Position numbers and translations under genes: made by a program. From Thalassobacter stenotrophicus (lineage in GTDB: Bacteria > Pseudomonadota > Alphaproteobacteria > Rhodobacterales > Rhodobacteraceae): a DNA stretch of 64,000 nt. The stretch covers positions 434,001-498,000 of the forward strand of contig NZ_CYRX01000033.1 of assembly GCF_001458315.1 (NCBI RefSeq), in the 5' to 3' direction. The notes below the pieces were generated by a model. It did no database searches and was not told the DNA's origin. It saw only the letters and a program-made list of their open reading frames with translations. This document shows positions 15,797 to 24,073 of the stretch, piece by piece (position 1 is the stretch's first letter; the number at the start of each line of letters is the position of its first letter).

Positions 15797-17740
15797 TCAC
15801 TTCACCGCGCGGTTTGCGATCAGGTCGTCAACGACGGACGGATCGGCCAGGGTGGATGTGTCGCCTAGACCGTCGACCTCATTCTCGGCGATCTTGCGCA
15901 GGATACGGCGCATGATTTTACCGGAGCGGGTTTTCGGCAGGCCGGGGGCCCACTGGATCACGTCGGGCTTTGCGATGGGGCCGATTTCCTTGCGGACCCA
16001 TGCTTGCAGCTCTTTGACCAGCTCGTCCGAAGGATCAGCATCGGACATCAGGGTGACGTAGCAATAGATGCCTTGGCCCTTCAGTTCGTGCGGGTAGCCA
16101 ACCACGGCAGCCTCGGCCACTTTTTCGTGGGCGACCAGTGCGCTTTCGACTTCGGCGGTCCCCATGCGGTGGCCGGATACGTTGATCACGTCATCGACGC
16201 GGCCGGTGATCCAGTAGTCGCCATCGGCGTCACGGCGGCAGCCGTCCCCAGTGAAGTAGTAGCCTTTGTAATCCGCAAAGTATGCCGACACGAAGCGATC
16301 TGCATCTCCCCAAAGGGTCCGCATGATGCCGGGCCATGCGTCTTTCATGCACAACACGCCTTCGGCTTCTACGGTGGTGATCTCTTCGCCCGATTGTGGG
16401 TCAAGGATCACGGGCTGCACGCCAAAGAACGGCTTGGTCGCCGCGCCGGGCTTGAGTTTGGTTGCGCCGGGAAGCGCAGTGATCAGGTGGCCGCCGGTTT
16501 CGGTCTGCCAGAAGGTATCGACGATGGGGCATTTGCCCTTGCCGACGACCTCATTGTACCAGTTCCAAGCCTCGGGGTTGATCGGCTCACCCACCGAGCC
16601 AAGGACCTTAAGGTCGCTCAGGTCGTACTTGGTGACGAAATCATCCGACTGGCCCATCAAAAGACGGATCGCTGTGGGCGCGGTGTAGAATTGGTTCACC
16701 TTATGCTTTTCGCACACAGCCCAGAAGCGGCCCGCGTCGGGATAGGTAGGCACGCCTTCGAACATCACGGTTGTCGCGCCGTTCACGAGGGGACCGTACA
16801 CGATGTAGCTGTGGCCGGTGACCCAGCCTACGTCCGCGGTGCACCAGAACACGTCGTTCTCTTGGTAATCAAAAGTGTATTGGTGCGTCATGCCCGCATA
16901 CACGAGGTAACCGCCGGAGGTGTGGACGACGCCCTTGGGTTTGCCTGTGGAGCCCGAGGTATAGAGGATGAACAACGGGTCCTCTGCGCCGACTTCTGCG
17001 GCGTGGCAGAAGGTCGAGGCGGATGCGGCCATTTCATCGTACCAGATGTCGCGGTTTTCCTGCCACGTCACTTGTTGGCCGGTCCGCTTGACCACCAGAC
17101 ATTTGACGTGATCGTCGCAATGCAACAGCGCCTTGTCGACGTTGCCCTTAAGGTCGGTGACACGGCCACCGCGCGGCGCGCCATCGGAAGTGATGACAAT
17201 TTTTGCGCCCGAGTCGTTGATCCGCGAGGCAAGCGCGTCAGGGGAGAAGCCCGCGAAAACAACAGAGTGGACCGCGCCGAGGCGGGCACAGGCGAGCATC
17301 GCGTAGGCGGCAGCCGGGATCATGGGAAGGTACAGAACCACCCGATCGCCTTGCTTGACGCCAAGGTCCTTGAGGACGTTCGCGAATTTACCAACTTCAT
17401 CAGAGAGCTGTTGGTAGGTGATGTTCTGAGCGGGTTCATTCGGATCATCGGGTTCAAAGATGATCGCGGTTTGATCGCCGCGGGTCGCGAGGTGACGGTC
17501 GATGCAGTTTTCGGCCACGTTCAGCGTGCCGTCTTCAAACCATTTCACATGCACATCGTCATGGGCAAATGAGGTGTCTTTGACCTTAGTAAAGGGCTTG
17601 ATCCAATCAATGCGCTTGCCGTGCTCTGCCCAGAACCCTTCAGGGTCCGAGATCGAGGCTTCGTACATGGCATTGTAAGTTTCTGTATCCGCGTGCGCAC
17701 CGGCCAGCAGTGGCGGAGTGTTATGAATGTCTTTAGGCAT
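15797..17740 (-). CDS. acs: Acetyl-CoA synthetase, AMP-forming
   Basis: 647 residues from the ATG at 17740 ([12 protein letters not shown]), with AGGGAAGGCGAG just upstream; the in-frame extension to 17905 is not protein-like. ANL-superfamily motifs: [15 protein letters not shown] (phosphate loop), [10 protein letters not shown] (nucleotide binding), [21 protein letters not shown] (hinge Asp/Arg), and near the C-terminus the acetyl-accepting lysine in [11 protein letters not shown]. It activates acetate to acetyl-CoA through acetyl-AMP. The gene heads the minus-strand acetate operon; a conserved RSGK motif suggests acetylation control as in other Acs proteins. Confidence 0.95.
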   Translation of the reverse strand: MPKDIHNTPPLLAGAHADTETYNAMYEASISDPEGFWAEHGKRIDWIKPFTKVKDTSFAHDDVHVKWFEDGTLNVAENCIDRHLATRGDQTAIIFEPDDPNEPAQNITYQQLSDEVGKFANVLKDLGVKQGDRVVLYLPMIPAAAYAMLACARLGAVHSVVFAGFSPDALASRINDSGAKIVITSDGAPRGGRVTDLKGNVDKALLHCDDHVKCLVVKRTGQQVTWQENRDIWYDEMAASASTFCHAAEVGAEDPLFILYTSGSTGKPKGVVHTSGGYLVYAGMTHQYTFDYQENDVFWCTADVGWVTGHSYIVYGPLVNGATTVMFEGVPTYPDAGRFWAVCEKHKVNQFYTAPTAIRLLMGQSDDFVTKYDLSDLKVLGSVGEPINPEAWNWYNEVVGKGKCPIVDTFWQTETGGHLITALPGATKLKPGAATKPFFGVQPVILDPQSGEEITTVEAEGVLCMKDAWPGIMRTLWGDADRFVSAYFADYKGYYFTGDGCRRDADGDYWITGRVDDVINVSGHRMGTAEVESALVAHEKVAEAAVVGYPHELKGQGIYCYVTLMSDADPSDELVKELQAWVRKEIGPIAKPDVIQWAPGLPKTRSGKIMRRILRKIAENEVDGLGDTSTLADPSVVDDLIANRAVK

Positions 17741-18228
17741 CTCGCCTTCCCTCTCTTGCTTCGGAGGAGGGGACAGAGATCTGGGCACACCTTCTGCGTT
17801 CACAGCCCAAGGTGGACTGTGGGACGGCATTGCCAAAGATCCTCTGGATCCTCCCGAAAAACGTCTGATGCGTCTGCCCCTGTGGCTCCCACCACGCAGC
17901 TGCATCTAACGCCATATAAAAGAGTGGTGGGTAAAAAGGGCCCATCACCCTGACGACTGCTTTACTTTACACTACGCGGTGAAAGATTTCGCAATGTGGC
18001 GTAATTGCGCGCTTTTTCTGTAAAGAAAGTTTCAGAAAATACCGCCGGATTTGTAAATTTCTGAGCAGTACCCAGTTTTACTGAGCGAAATCAGTCTATT
18101 TTCGGATCAAAGGTGACAGGCCGTCGCAGGCCCAAAAAGCCGCGGCAGTGGGTGGTGTGCTGTGGCGTCAAGTGGGCCGTGCCAGCATGTCGCAGGGCAA
18201 GTTAACGAAAAATTGACACCCCAGCGAC
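17741..18228. other. 488-bp intergenic region holding the acs promoter
   Basis: No credible gene. This region lies between the acs start (-) and the 3' end of the SnoaL-like gene (-). It contains GATCC-TCT-GGATC (17838-17850) near acs and an AT-rich stretch at about 17955-18110 that probably holds the promoter, which would leave a leader of some 200-300 bases before acs. The AT-rich part contains an inverted repeat listed separately. Confidence 0.5.
18015..18038. promoter_or_regulatory. Inverted repeat TTTCTG-N12-CAGAAA upstream of acs
   Basis: Perfect 6-bp arms separated by 12 bases in the AT-rich part of the acs upstream region. The size and spacing fit a dimeric regulator site. No known consensus was matched with confidence. 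Confidence 0.35.
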
Positions 18229-19221
18229 TCAGATTGTTGCGCGGGCGTGGTTTGCGGCGGCGATCACATCGACCCCCATCTGGTTCAAGAGGTCCACGTA
18301 GTCGAGCAGGACCCAGTTTTCAGCAATTTGTGTCTGGGTGCAGCGGTAGAAATCCATCACGCGCAGTGTCAGGGCTTTGCCGGTTGCGGGAACACCCAAG
18401 TAGGGGCCTGCATGGGTCATTGTCATCGAGGGCCAGCCGGAGACCGCCGCGTAGGGGCCATCGCCGATCCGGCAGTAGTGATTGCCGCCCTGACGATCTG
18501 GGAAGGCATTTAGGAACGGGGCGCGATGGTCTTTGACAAAACCTTCCCACTGAAAGTTAGATCCAATGCCGCCGGGCCCGTACCAGAACATATCCTTGGC
18601 CCATAGTCCCCCTTGGCCGGTTTGATTGTCCGAACCAAAGGTTTCCGGGTCATAGACATGCAGTGCGCCCAACATCGCTTGCACAATGTCGAGCGACCGC
18701 GCGCCGTCGCCCGTTGTCGGGCAGACACCATCGTGGGTCGCAGGGCCGGGAAAGAGCATTTCCGTTCCAAGTTCGAACGGAATGGGCTTTAGGCCCGCCT
18801 GACGCATCATGTCGATCAGGTCGATGATGACCTTGGCCTCAGTGATGCGGCCGTTCTCGACCCGGTAAAATTCACCTGCCCGCAAGAATACCAGCCGGTT
18901 GTTGGGCGGAATGCCCCACAGCGGTGCGTTGAAGGTGCCGACATAATGGCTGACCGCGCCGACCCATTGCCCGCCCGGCGCACGAATATTGTCGCCCCCG
19001 ATGAAAATTTCATCTCGGCGGTGCAGCCCGGTAAGCGCGTGGCGCAGAGGCATGATCACCTGCTCAACCACAGCCTCACGCCCCTCAAGCCGATTCACGG
19101 GGGCACACATGTCCCAAATGACCTCTGGTGCGATGACGGCACTGGCGGCCTCAAGCTCAGATTGGGGGCAGGTGAACAGCGTGTTGAGCGCGGGACGAAG
19201 GGCATTGCGGTAGTTCAGCAT
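18229..19221 (-). CDS. Protein with two SnoaL-like (NTF2-fold) domains
   Basis: 330 residues without signal peptide or membrane segment. The sequence divides into two NTF2-like alpha/beta-barrel units (about 20-150 and 180-315), each with aromatic and Asp/His residues of the SnoaL ester-cyclase type (WDMCAPVNRLEGREAV; WYGPGGIGSNFQWEGF). Such domains bind or act on small polar molecules, from polyketides to sugar derivatives; the substrate here is unknown. It is transcribed divergently from a sugar ABC transporter across 186 bp, so it may act on the imported compound. Confidence 0.75.
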   Translation of the reverse strand: MLNYRNALRPALNTLFTCPQSELEAASAVIAPEVIWDMCAPVNRLEGREAVVEQVIMPLRHALTGLHRRDEIFIGGDNIRAPGGQWVGAVSHYVGTFNAPLWGIPPNNRLVFLRAGEFYRVENGRITEAKVIIDLIDMMRQAGLKPIPFELGTEMLFPGPATHDGVCPTTGDGARSLDIVQAMLGALHVYDPETFGSDNQTGQGGLWAKDMFWYGPGGIGSNFQWEGFVKDHRAPFLNAFPDRQGGNHYCRIGDGPYAAVSGWPSMTMTHAGPYLGVPATGKALTLRVMDFYRCTQTQIAENWVLLDYVDLLNQMGVDVIAAANHARATI

Positions 19222-19286
19222 GGGACACCTTTGCGTGTTTGTCAGAAAAGCCTTGCCAAAGGGCGTTTCAAGAATCTAGCTTATTT

Positions 19287-19300
19287 TGCAATCGTATGCA
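19287..19300. promoter_or_regulatory. LacI-type operator candidate between the SnoaL-like gene and the ABC transporter
   Basis: TGCA-AT-CG-TA-TGCA: outer TGCA arms and a central CG, the layout typical of LacI-family operators. It lies in the divergent intergenic region, 65 bp from the SnoaL-like start and 107 bp from the binding-protein start. No LacI gene is adjacent. Confidence 0.35.
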
Positions 19301-19407
19301 TTTTGCTGTGATGTTAGTTGGCTCAAGGAGCATATTTCCCTCAGTGGCAATGCAGACGCCAGAAAAAGAAGACCCCCAAATAGACAACGTTCAACGGGAG
19401 ACATCGA

Positions 19408-20625
19408 ATGTTTATTAAGAAAATCGCGCTCGCTGGTGCGGTCTCGCTCTTTGCCAGTGGTGCCGCAGTGGCCTGTTCCTATGAGAACACAGTGCCCCTG
19501 AAGTCGCTGACGGCTGGTTTCGAAGCTTGGAAGGCTGTGACAGACGCAATGGCGGCCTGTGGCAACTTTGAGCCTGAACTGGACCAAGAGTTCCGCACCA
19601 AACAGCCCGCAGCCTTTGCGGCGAACCCTTCGCTTTACCACATCGGTGGGGTGTCCAACGGGACCGTTACGCCACTGCTGAACGAGGGCACGATTCGTCC
19701 GCTGGATGATCTGGTTGCCAAATACGGGCAAAACCTCAGCCCCAACCAATTGATCCGCGTTGATGGTCAGATCATGGCCATCGCCATGATGGTGAACACG
19801 CAGCACATGATGTACCGCTCGGACATCTTTGCCGATCTTGGGCTGGAAGCCCCCGCAACCTACGACGATGTGCTCGCGGCAGCCGAAGCGATCAAGGATG
19901 CAGGCGTTGTGGACTACCCACTTGGTGCCACAATGAAGTCCGGCTGGAACCTCGCGCAGGATTTCAACAACATGTTCCTCGGCTTTGGCGGCACCTTTTA
20001 CGGTGACGACAGCATGCCGATGGTTAATTCCGAAGCGGGCATCAACACGCTTGAGATGATGCAGAAGCTGGCTGTGTACATGGACCCTGAGTTCCTTGTA
20101 TCCGACAGCACATACGTGCAGCAGCAATTCCAACAGGGCAAAATCGCGATGGCGAACCTGTGGGCCTCGCGCGGTGGTGCAATGAACGACGCCGCCGAAA
20201 GCTCGGTTGTGGGCAAAGTCGGCTCCTCCGCAGCGCCTTTGGCGATGGCAGGTGGCGCGCCAGCGACGACCCTGTGGTGGGACGGTCTTGTGATTGCGGC
20301 CAACATCTCGGACGAAGAGGCTGACGCAGCCTTCCGTCTGGCGATGGAAGGGCTAACCACGGACATGGTCCAAGCGAACAACGATGCGGCGATCTGGCTT
20401 GTGAACGGCTACCAGCCTTCGGATATGGCGGCCGGCGCGATCGCCACAGCGACCGCAGCACCCGCACCTGCGCCGTACCCATCGACCAGCCAAATGGGTC
20501 TGATGCACACAGCTCTTGGCAACGTGTTGCCCGCGTTCTTCACCGGTGAGATGTCTGCTGAGGACGCACTGGCCGCGGTTGAGGATGCCTACAAAACAGC
20601 CGCCGAAGAAGCAGGCCTGCTGTAA
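19408..20625 (+). CDS. Sugar ABC transporter periplasmic substrate-binding protein (family 1)
   Basis: 405 residues. A signal peptide covers residues 1-22 (FIKKIALAGAVSLFASGA, then AVA-C); the Cys after it is not in a good lipobox, so a soluble periplasmic protein is more likely than a lipoprotein. The rest has the CUT1 sugar-binding fold: a hinge stretch with MMVNTQHMMYRSD, then LYH- and WASRGG-type binding loops. It delivers a sugar-like ligand to the permeases encoded next; the ligand is unknown. A hairpin separates it from the permease genes, a common way to raise binding-protein over permease levels. Confidence 0.9.
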   Translation: MFIKKIALAGAVSLFASGAAVACSYENTVPLKSLTAGFEAWKAVTDAMAACGNFEPELDQEFRTKQPAAFAANPSLYHIGGVSNGTVTPLLNEGTIRPLDDLVAKYGQNLSPNQLIRVDGQIMAIAMMVNTQHMMYRSDIFADLGLEAPATYDDVLAAAEAIKDAGVVDYPLGATMKSGWNLAQDFNNMFLGFGGTFYGDDSMPMVNSEAGINTLEMMQKLAVYMDPEFLVSDSTYVQQQFQQGKIAMANLWASRGGAMNDAAESSVVGKVGSSAAPLAMAGGAPATTLWWDGLVIAANISDEEADAAFRLAMEGLTTDMVQANNDAAIWLVNGYQPSDMAAGAIATATAAPAPAPYPSTSQMGLMHTALGNVLPAFFTGEMSAEDALAAVEDAYKTAAEEAGLL

Positions 20626-20635
20626 ACTCTAACTT

Positions 20636-20661
20636 GGGGCCCGCGCAGACGTGCGGGCCCC
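20636..20661 (+). terminator. Strong hairpin between binding protein and permease genes
   Basis: A 9-bp perfect GC stem GGGGCCCGC/GCGGGCCCC with an 8-base loop and no T-run. It starts 11 bases after the binding-protein stop codon. The likely effect is 3' protection of the binding-protein mRNA and partial termination, not full termination. Confidence 0.6.
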
Positions 20662-20691
20662 GCTCAGGACCATGAAAAAGAAGGACTGACG

Positions 20692-21711
20692 ATGAAGCCC
20701 AAAGTCTTTGCGATGTTCGTCGGCCCGTCCGTCTTTTTGATGCTCTTGTTCATCGCAGCACCTCTGATCTCGGTGCTTGTGAATTCGTTCCAAGTCACCC
20801 AGCCGATTGTTGAAGTGGTCGAGGTCGAGACATGCACGCCCGGCTTTTTGACCCAGACCTGCGTGACCGAGGTCAAGACAGTCCCGATCCTTGATGACTT
20901 CGGCAAGATCCAGACAACAACCAAGTGGGTAGGTCTGCAAAGCTACGCCAACGTTTTGGAGCTGGACCGCGTGGGCGAAGCGATTTCATCGGGCGCATGG
21001 GGCAATATCCTTCAGATCGATTTCTGGAAGGCGTTGCGGTTCACGCTGACGTTCACACTGATCACGCTACCCTTCGTGCTGGGCCTTGGGCTGGCAATCG
21101 CGGTGGTGGTGAACAACGCAACCAAGGCCGTAAAGGGACCGGTGATCTTTGTGTCCTTGCTGCCGTTCATCATCACCCCAGTGATTGGCGCGCTGTCCAT
21201 CCGATGGCTGTTTTACGGCGACGGGATCGTCACGGTCTGGTTAGAGGCGCTGTTCATGACCGACATCTCGGTCGCGGCGAATGGCTGGGCGGTTGAGTTT
21301 TTGATGATGTTCTACCGCGTTTGGCACGTCGCCCCCTTTGCCTTTGTGATCTTTTACGCAGGCCTGCAAACGGTCAACCAAGATACCCTCGAAAGCGCGA
21401 TTATCGATGGCGCGTCGCGCTGGGATCGGTTGCGGTATGTGATCGTTCCGCACCTGATGCCCCTGATTATCTTTATCACGTTGATCCATTTGATGGATGC
21501 GTATCGGGCGTTCGAAGAAGTCGTCGGCTTTTCGTCGCAATCGCAACGGATCACGCTGCAATGGCTGACTTACGACCTGTTGCAACCGGATGATGCGGGC
21601 AACCGCGCGATCAGCCGGGCATCGGCCAGCGCGATGCTGACGATGATCGGGATCGTGCTCATCCTTATTCTGCCACTGCGCCGCACATGGCGTGATCATA
21701 AGGGAGGCTGA
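20692..21711 (+). CDS. Sugar ABC transporter permease (CUT1, MalF-like)
   Basis: 339 residues with six predicted helices (first at about 8-30, last near the C-terminus). The EAA loop that contacts the ATPase is clear (ESAIIDGASRWDRLRYV, then PHLMP). The first periplasmic loop is long (about residues 31-95) and contains two cysteines that could form a disulfide. A GAAGGA site precedes the ATG. The stop is one base from the start of the second permease. Confidence 0.9.
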   Translation: MKPKVFAMFVGPSVFLMLLFIAAPLISVLVNSFQVTQPIVEVVEVETCTPGFLTQTCVTEVKTVPILDDFGKIQTTTKWVGLQSYANVLELDRVGEAISSGAWGNILQIDFWKALRFTLTFTLITLPFVLGLGLAIAVVVNNATKAVKGPVIFVSLLPFIITPVIGALSIRWLFYGDGIVTVWLEALFMTDISVAANGWAVEFLMMFYRVWHVAPFAFVIFYAGLQTVNQDTLESAIIDGASRWDRLRYVIVPHLMPLIIFITLIHLMDAYRAFEEVVGFSSQSQRITLQWLTYDLLQPDDAGNRAISRASASAMLTMIGIVLILILPLRRTWRDHKGG

Positions 21712-21712
21712 C

Positions 21713-22876
21713 ATGAGCGACGCTGCCATTCCACGCGCCATGCGCCAACCGTTCGGGCTTAAACTGGCCTCGAACCTCTTTTTGATCTTTTGGCTTTTGC
21801 TCGCGGCGTTCCCGCTGTTTTGGGTTCTGGCCATGAGCTTCAAATCACCGGTGGATGCCTTTTCCAGTTCTGCGGCTGAGGTGATTTTCGGACCAGAGAC
21901 TTTGGCCAAGGGCGACGGGCTGTCGTTGATCGACATGGCCTTGGGGATCGCTTTCATTTGGCTGTCGATCAAAGCTGCCGTTAAGTGGTTGATGCCGATG
22001 GCCGCCGGGGTGGGCACCCTGCAACGGGTGTTTAGCTGGCTGGTCATCTGTGCGGGCTTTGCCGTTATGGTGATCGTGGGTCTGTTCGTTGTGTTGCCGT
22101 GGATTTTGGCCCCGCTGAACGCCTTGGCTGGTCCGCTGGGCACACCGATTTTGGGCCTAACGACCGAGCATTACTATGCGGTCTGGGTCGAGAACGCCTT
22201 TTGGCAAAACTTCAACAATTCACTGCTGGTGACGGCTGGGGTTGTGACTGTTTCGCTGACGGTGGGGACCTTGGCGGGTTACGGTTTGGCGCGGTCGGGA
22301 TCGAACCTCGCGTTCTGGATTTTGATCGTGGCGTTGGTGTTTCGTGCGCTGCCGCACTCGGTTTTGGTGGCAGGCTACTTGCCGTTTTTCATCAACTCCG
22401 CCGAATGGCTGCGCCCAATCCTAGGTGAAAACGCACCGACGCTCTATGGTCAGCCCTTGGCGGTGATTGCGGTGTTGGTGTCGATCAACCAACCCTTTAC
22501 GATCTGGATGCTGCGGTCCTTCTTTCAAAGCATCCCGGAGGAGCTGGACGAAAGCGCGCGCGTGGACGGCTGCACTCATTTTCAAGCATTCCGCTGGGTG
22601 ATTATGCCCGTGATGTGGCCGGGGGTCATTACGACCGGACTGTTCAGCTTCTTGCTGGCGTATAACGACTTCTTGGTGACATCGCTGCTGTTGGACGCGT
22701 CGAACCAGACGATGGTCCCGGCGATTGCGGGCTATTTCAATCGCGAAACAACGACCACGGATCAGGTGGAGGCTGTCGCGGCGGCCGTATCCATCACGGC
22801 TCCGTTGTTCTTGTTGGTGATGGTGTTCCAGCGCCAGATCGTGAGCGGCCTGACAGCAGGGGCTGTGAAAGGCTAG
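21713..22876 (+). CDS. Sugar ABC transporter permease (CUT1, MalG-like) with extra membrane segments
   Basis: 387 residues from the ATG at 21713, preceded by AGGGAGG; MalG-type proteins are usually about 280. The extra length lies after the first helix: residues about 60-150 contain two to three further hydrophobic segments (ALGIAFIWLSIKAA; WLVICAGFAVMVIVGLFVV). After that comes the normal core with the EAA loop (EELDESARVDGC). No ATPase gene follows: the next gene is mrpG on the other strand. The transporter must share an ATPase encoded elsewhere (MsmK/UgpC-like sharing is known). Confidence 0.9.
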   Translation: MSDAAIPRAMRQPFGLKLASNLFLIFWLLLAAFPLFWVLAMSFKSPVDAFSSSAAEVIFGPETLAKGDGLSLIDMALGIAFIWLSIKAAVKWLMPMAAGVGTLQRVFSWLVICAGFAVMVIVGLFVVLPWILAPLNALAGPLGTPILGLTTEHYYAVWVENAFWQNFNNSLLVTAGVVTVSLTVGTLAGYGLARSGSNLAFWILIVALVFRALPHSVLVAGYLPFFINSAEWLRPILGENAPTLYGQPLAVIAVLVSINQPFTIWMLRSFFQSIPEELDESARVDGCTHFQAFRWVIMPVMWPGVITTGLFSFLLAYNDFLVTSLLLDASNQTMVPAIAGYFNRETTTTDQVEAVAAAVSITAPLFLLVMVFQRQIVSGLTAGAVKG

Positions 22877-22920
22877 CGAACGTGTGTGGCTCCTGGCGGT
22901 TTTCGCCCGGGGTCAACGCA

Positions 22921-23256
22921 TCAATCAATGCCTAGCTTCTGCCGCACGCCATGTTCCACTTTGGTCGGCGCCCACAAGGGAACGCCTGCGCGGAATGCGG
23001 CGCGCCCGATCATATGCGCACCTACAGGTGCCGTGATCAGCAGGAACACAACGATGGCAATGCACTTTGCGACCGTCTGCGTATCGCCGAAAAAGACCGC
23101 AACTGCGGCCATGATCAGGCCAGAGGACAAAGTGCCCGCCTTGGTTGAGGCATGCATGCGGATCAAAACGTCCGGCAGGCGGACGATGCCGAGTGCTGCG
23201 ACAAAGGCGAAAAAGCCGCCAAGCAACAACAGAACGGATATGATGATTAGGCTCAT
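22921..23256 (-). CDS. mrpG: Mrp/Mnh cation:proton antiporter subunit G
   Basis: 111 residues with three hydrophobic helices. The family motif around RLPDVLIRMHASTKAGTL is intact. It is the last gene of a seven-gene minus-strand operon and overlaps subunit F by 4 bp. It is a membrane subunit of the Mrp complex, which exchanges Na+ or K+ for protons and supports pH and salt tolerance. Confidence 0.93.
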   Translation of the reverse strand: MSLIIISVLLLLGGFFAFVAALGIVRLPDVLIRMHASTKAGTLSSGLIMAAVAVFFGDTQTVAKCIAIVVFLLITAPVGAHMIGRAAFRAGVPLWAPTKVEHGVRQKLGID

Positions 23257-23597
23257 GGCTTCGGCTCCTCGGCGGGGGGCTCATCCATTAGGCTTTGCGC
23301 CAATTTGGTGTCTTGGGCGCGGATGATTTTACGCTCAATGAAGCGGGCAAAGGCGACCGTCGCCAAAAAGCCGATCAGCGCTAGCACGATGGCCACGTCC
23401 AAAAAGGCCTGAACTTCGGACAAAAGCGCATAGAGCCCGCAGAAGGCCACGATCAGGACTGTCATCAAATCGAGTGCGACGACCCGGTCGGCCAGTGATG
23501 GGCCCTTGATCAAGCGGATGAACCCGAGGGCTACGGCAACCATCACCATGATAAAGCTGGCATGTAGTGACCAGTCAAAGAACTCTTGCGGTGTCAT
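23253..23597 (-). CDS. mrpF: Mrp/Mnh cation:proton antiporter subunit F
   Basis: 114 residues, three transmembrane helices, with the subunit F core IKGPSLADRVVALDLMTV. The C-terminus is an acidic, proline-containing tail longer than usual. It overlaps mrpE and mrpG by 4 bp each, so translation is coupled. Confidence 0.93.
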   Translation of the reverse strand: MTPQEFFDWSLHASFIMVMVAVALGFIRLIKGPSLADRVVALDLMTVLIVAFCGLYALLSEVQAFLDVAIVLALIGFLATVAFARFIERKIIRAQDTKLAQSLMDEPPAEEPKP

Positions 23598-24073
23598 TCA
23601 AACGCCTCCCGCACCCATTTTTCCATTCCGTTTTCAATGTCGGCCCGGATTTGGTCCGCATTGTCGGCGAACATTGCGTGTACCACGAGGGTGTTACAAT
23701 CCTCGGTCACGTCCATGCTGAGGGTGCCGGGCGTGAGCGAGATAAGGTTCGTAACCAGCAACACCTCGGCCTCGCCTTTGGCCTTTAGGGGCACGCAAAT
23801 GACCCCGGGCTTTGCGCGGTGTCGTGGGGTGAGAACATCCCACACCACGTAAATGGAACTCACGATTAGTTCCCAATGGAACAGCACGATTAGCTTGACC
23901 CATTTGAACACGCGCTTGAAATAGCCCCCGCCATTGTCCTCGAATAGTGGTGAGGCAACCCACAGCGCGACAAATCCGACCACTGTGCCCACCGCCAGTC
24001 CCGGTAGGGTAAAGTTGCCCGTGAGCGCGGCCCATGAAACGGCCAGAATTAGGTTCAGTAAAAACAGGCTCAT
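23594..24073 (-). CDS. mrpE: Mrp/Mnh cation:proton antiporter subunit E
   Basis: 159 residues: two N-terminal helices followed by a cytoplasmic domain with SLTPGTLSMDV, the subunit E signature. It overlaps mrpD by 4 bp. Subunit E is needed for stable assembly of the complex in studied species. Confidence 0.93.
   Translation of the reverse strand: MSLFLLNLILAVSWAALTGNFTLPGLAVGTVVGFVALWVASPLFEDNGGGYFKRVFKWVKLIVLFHWELIVSSIYVVWDVLTPRHRAKPGVICVPLKAKGEAEVLLVTNLISLTPGTLSMDVTEDCNTLVVHAMFADNADQIRADIENGMEKWVREAFE

Noticed and set aside
17995-18012. Sigma-54 promoter upstream of acs (TGGCGTAATTGC)
   Set aside because: The GG and GC elements are too close; the required 10-base spacing is not met.
19408-22876. 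The ABC transporter as the SQ importer
   Set aside because: It is 10 kb from the SQ-type operon, has a different divergent partner, and nothing in the binding protein shows sulfonate binding. Possible but unsupported.
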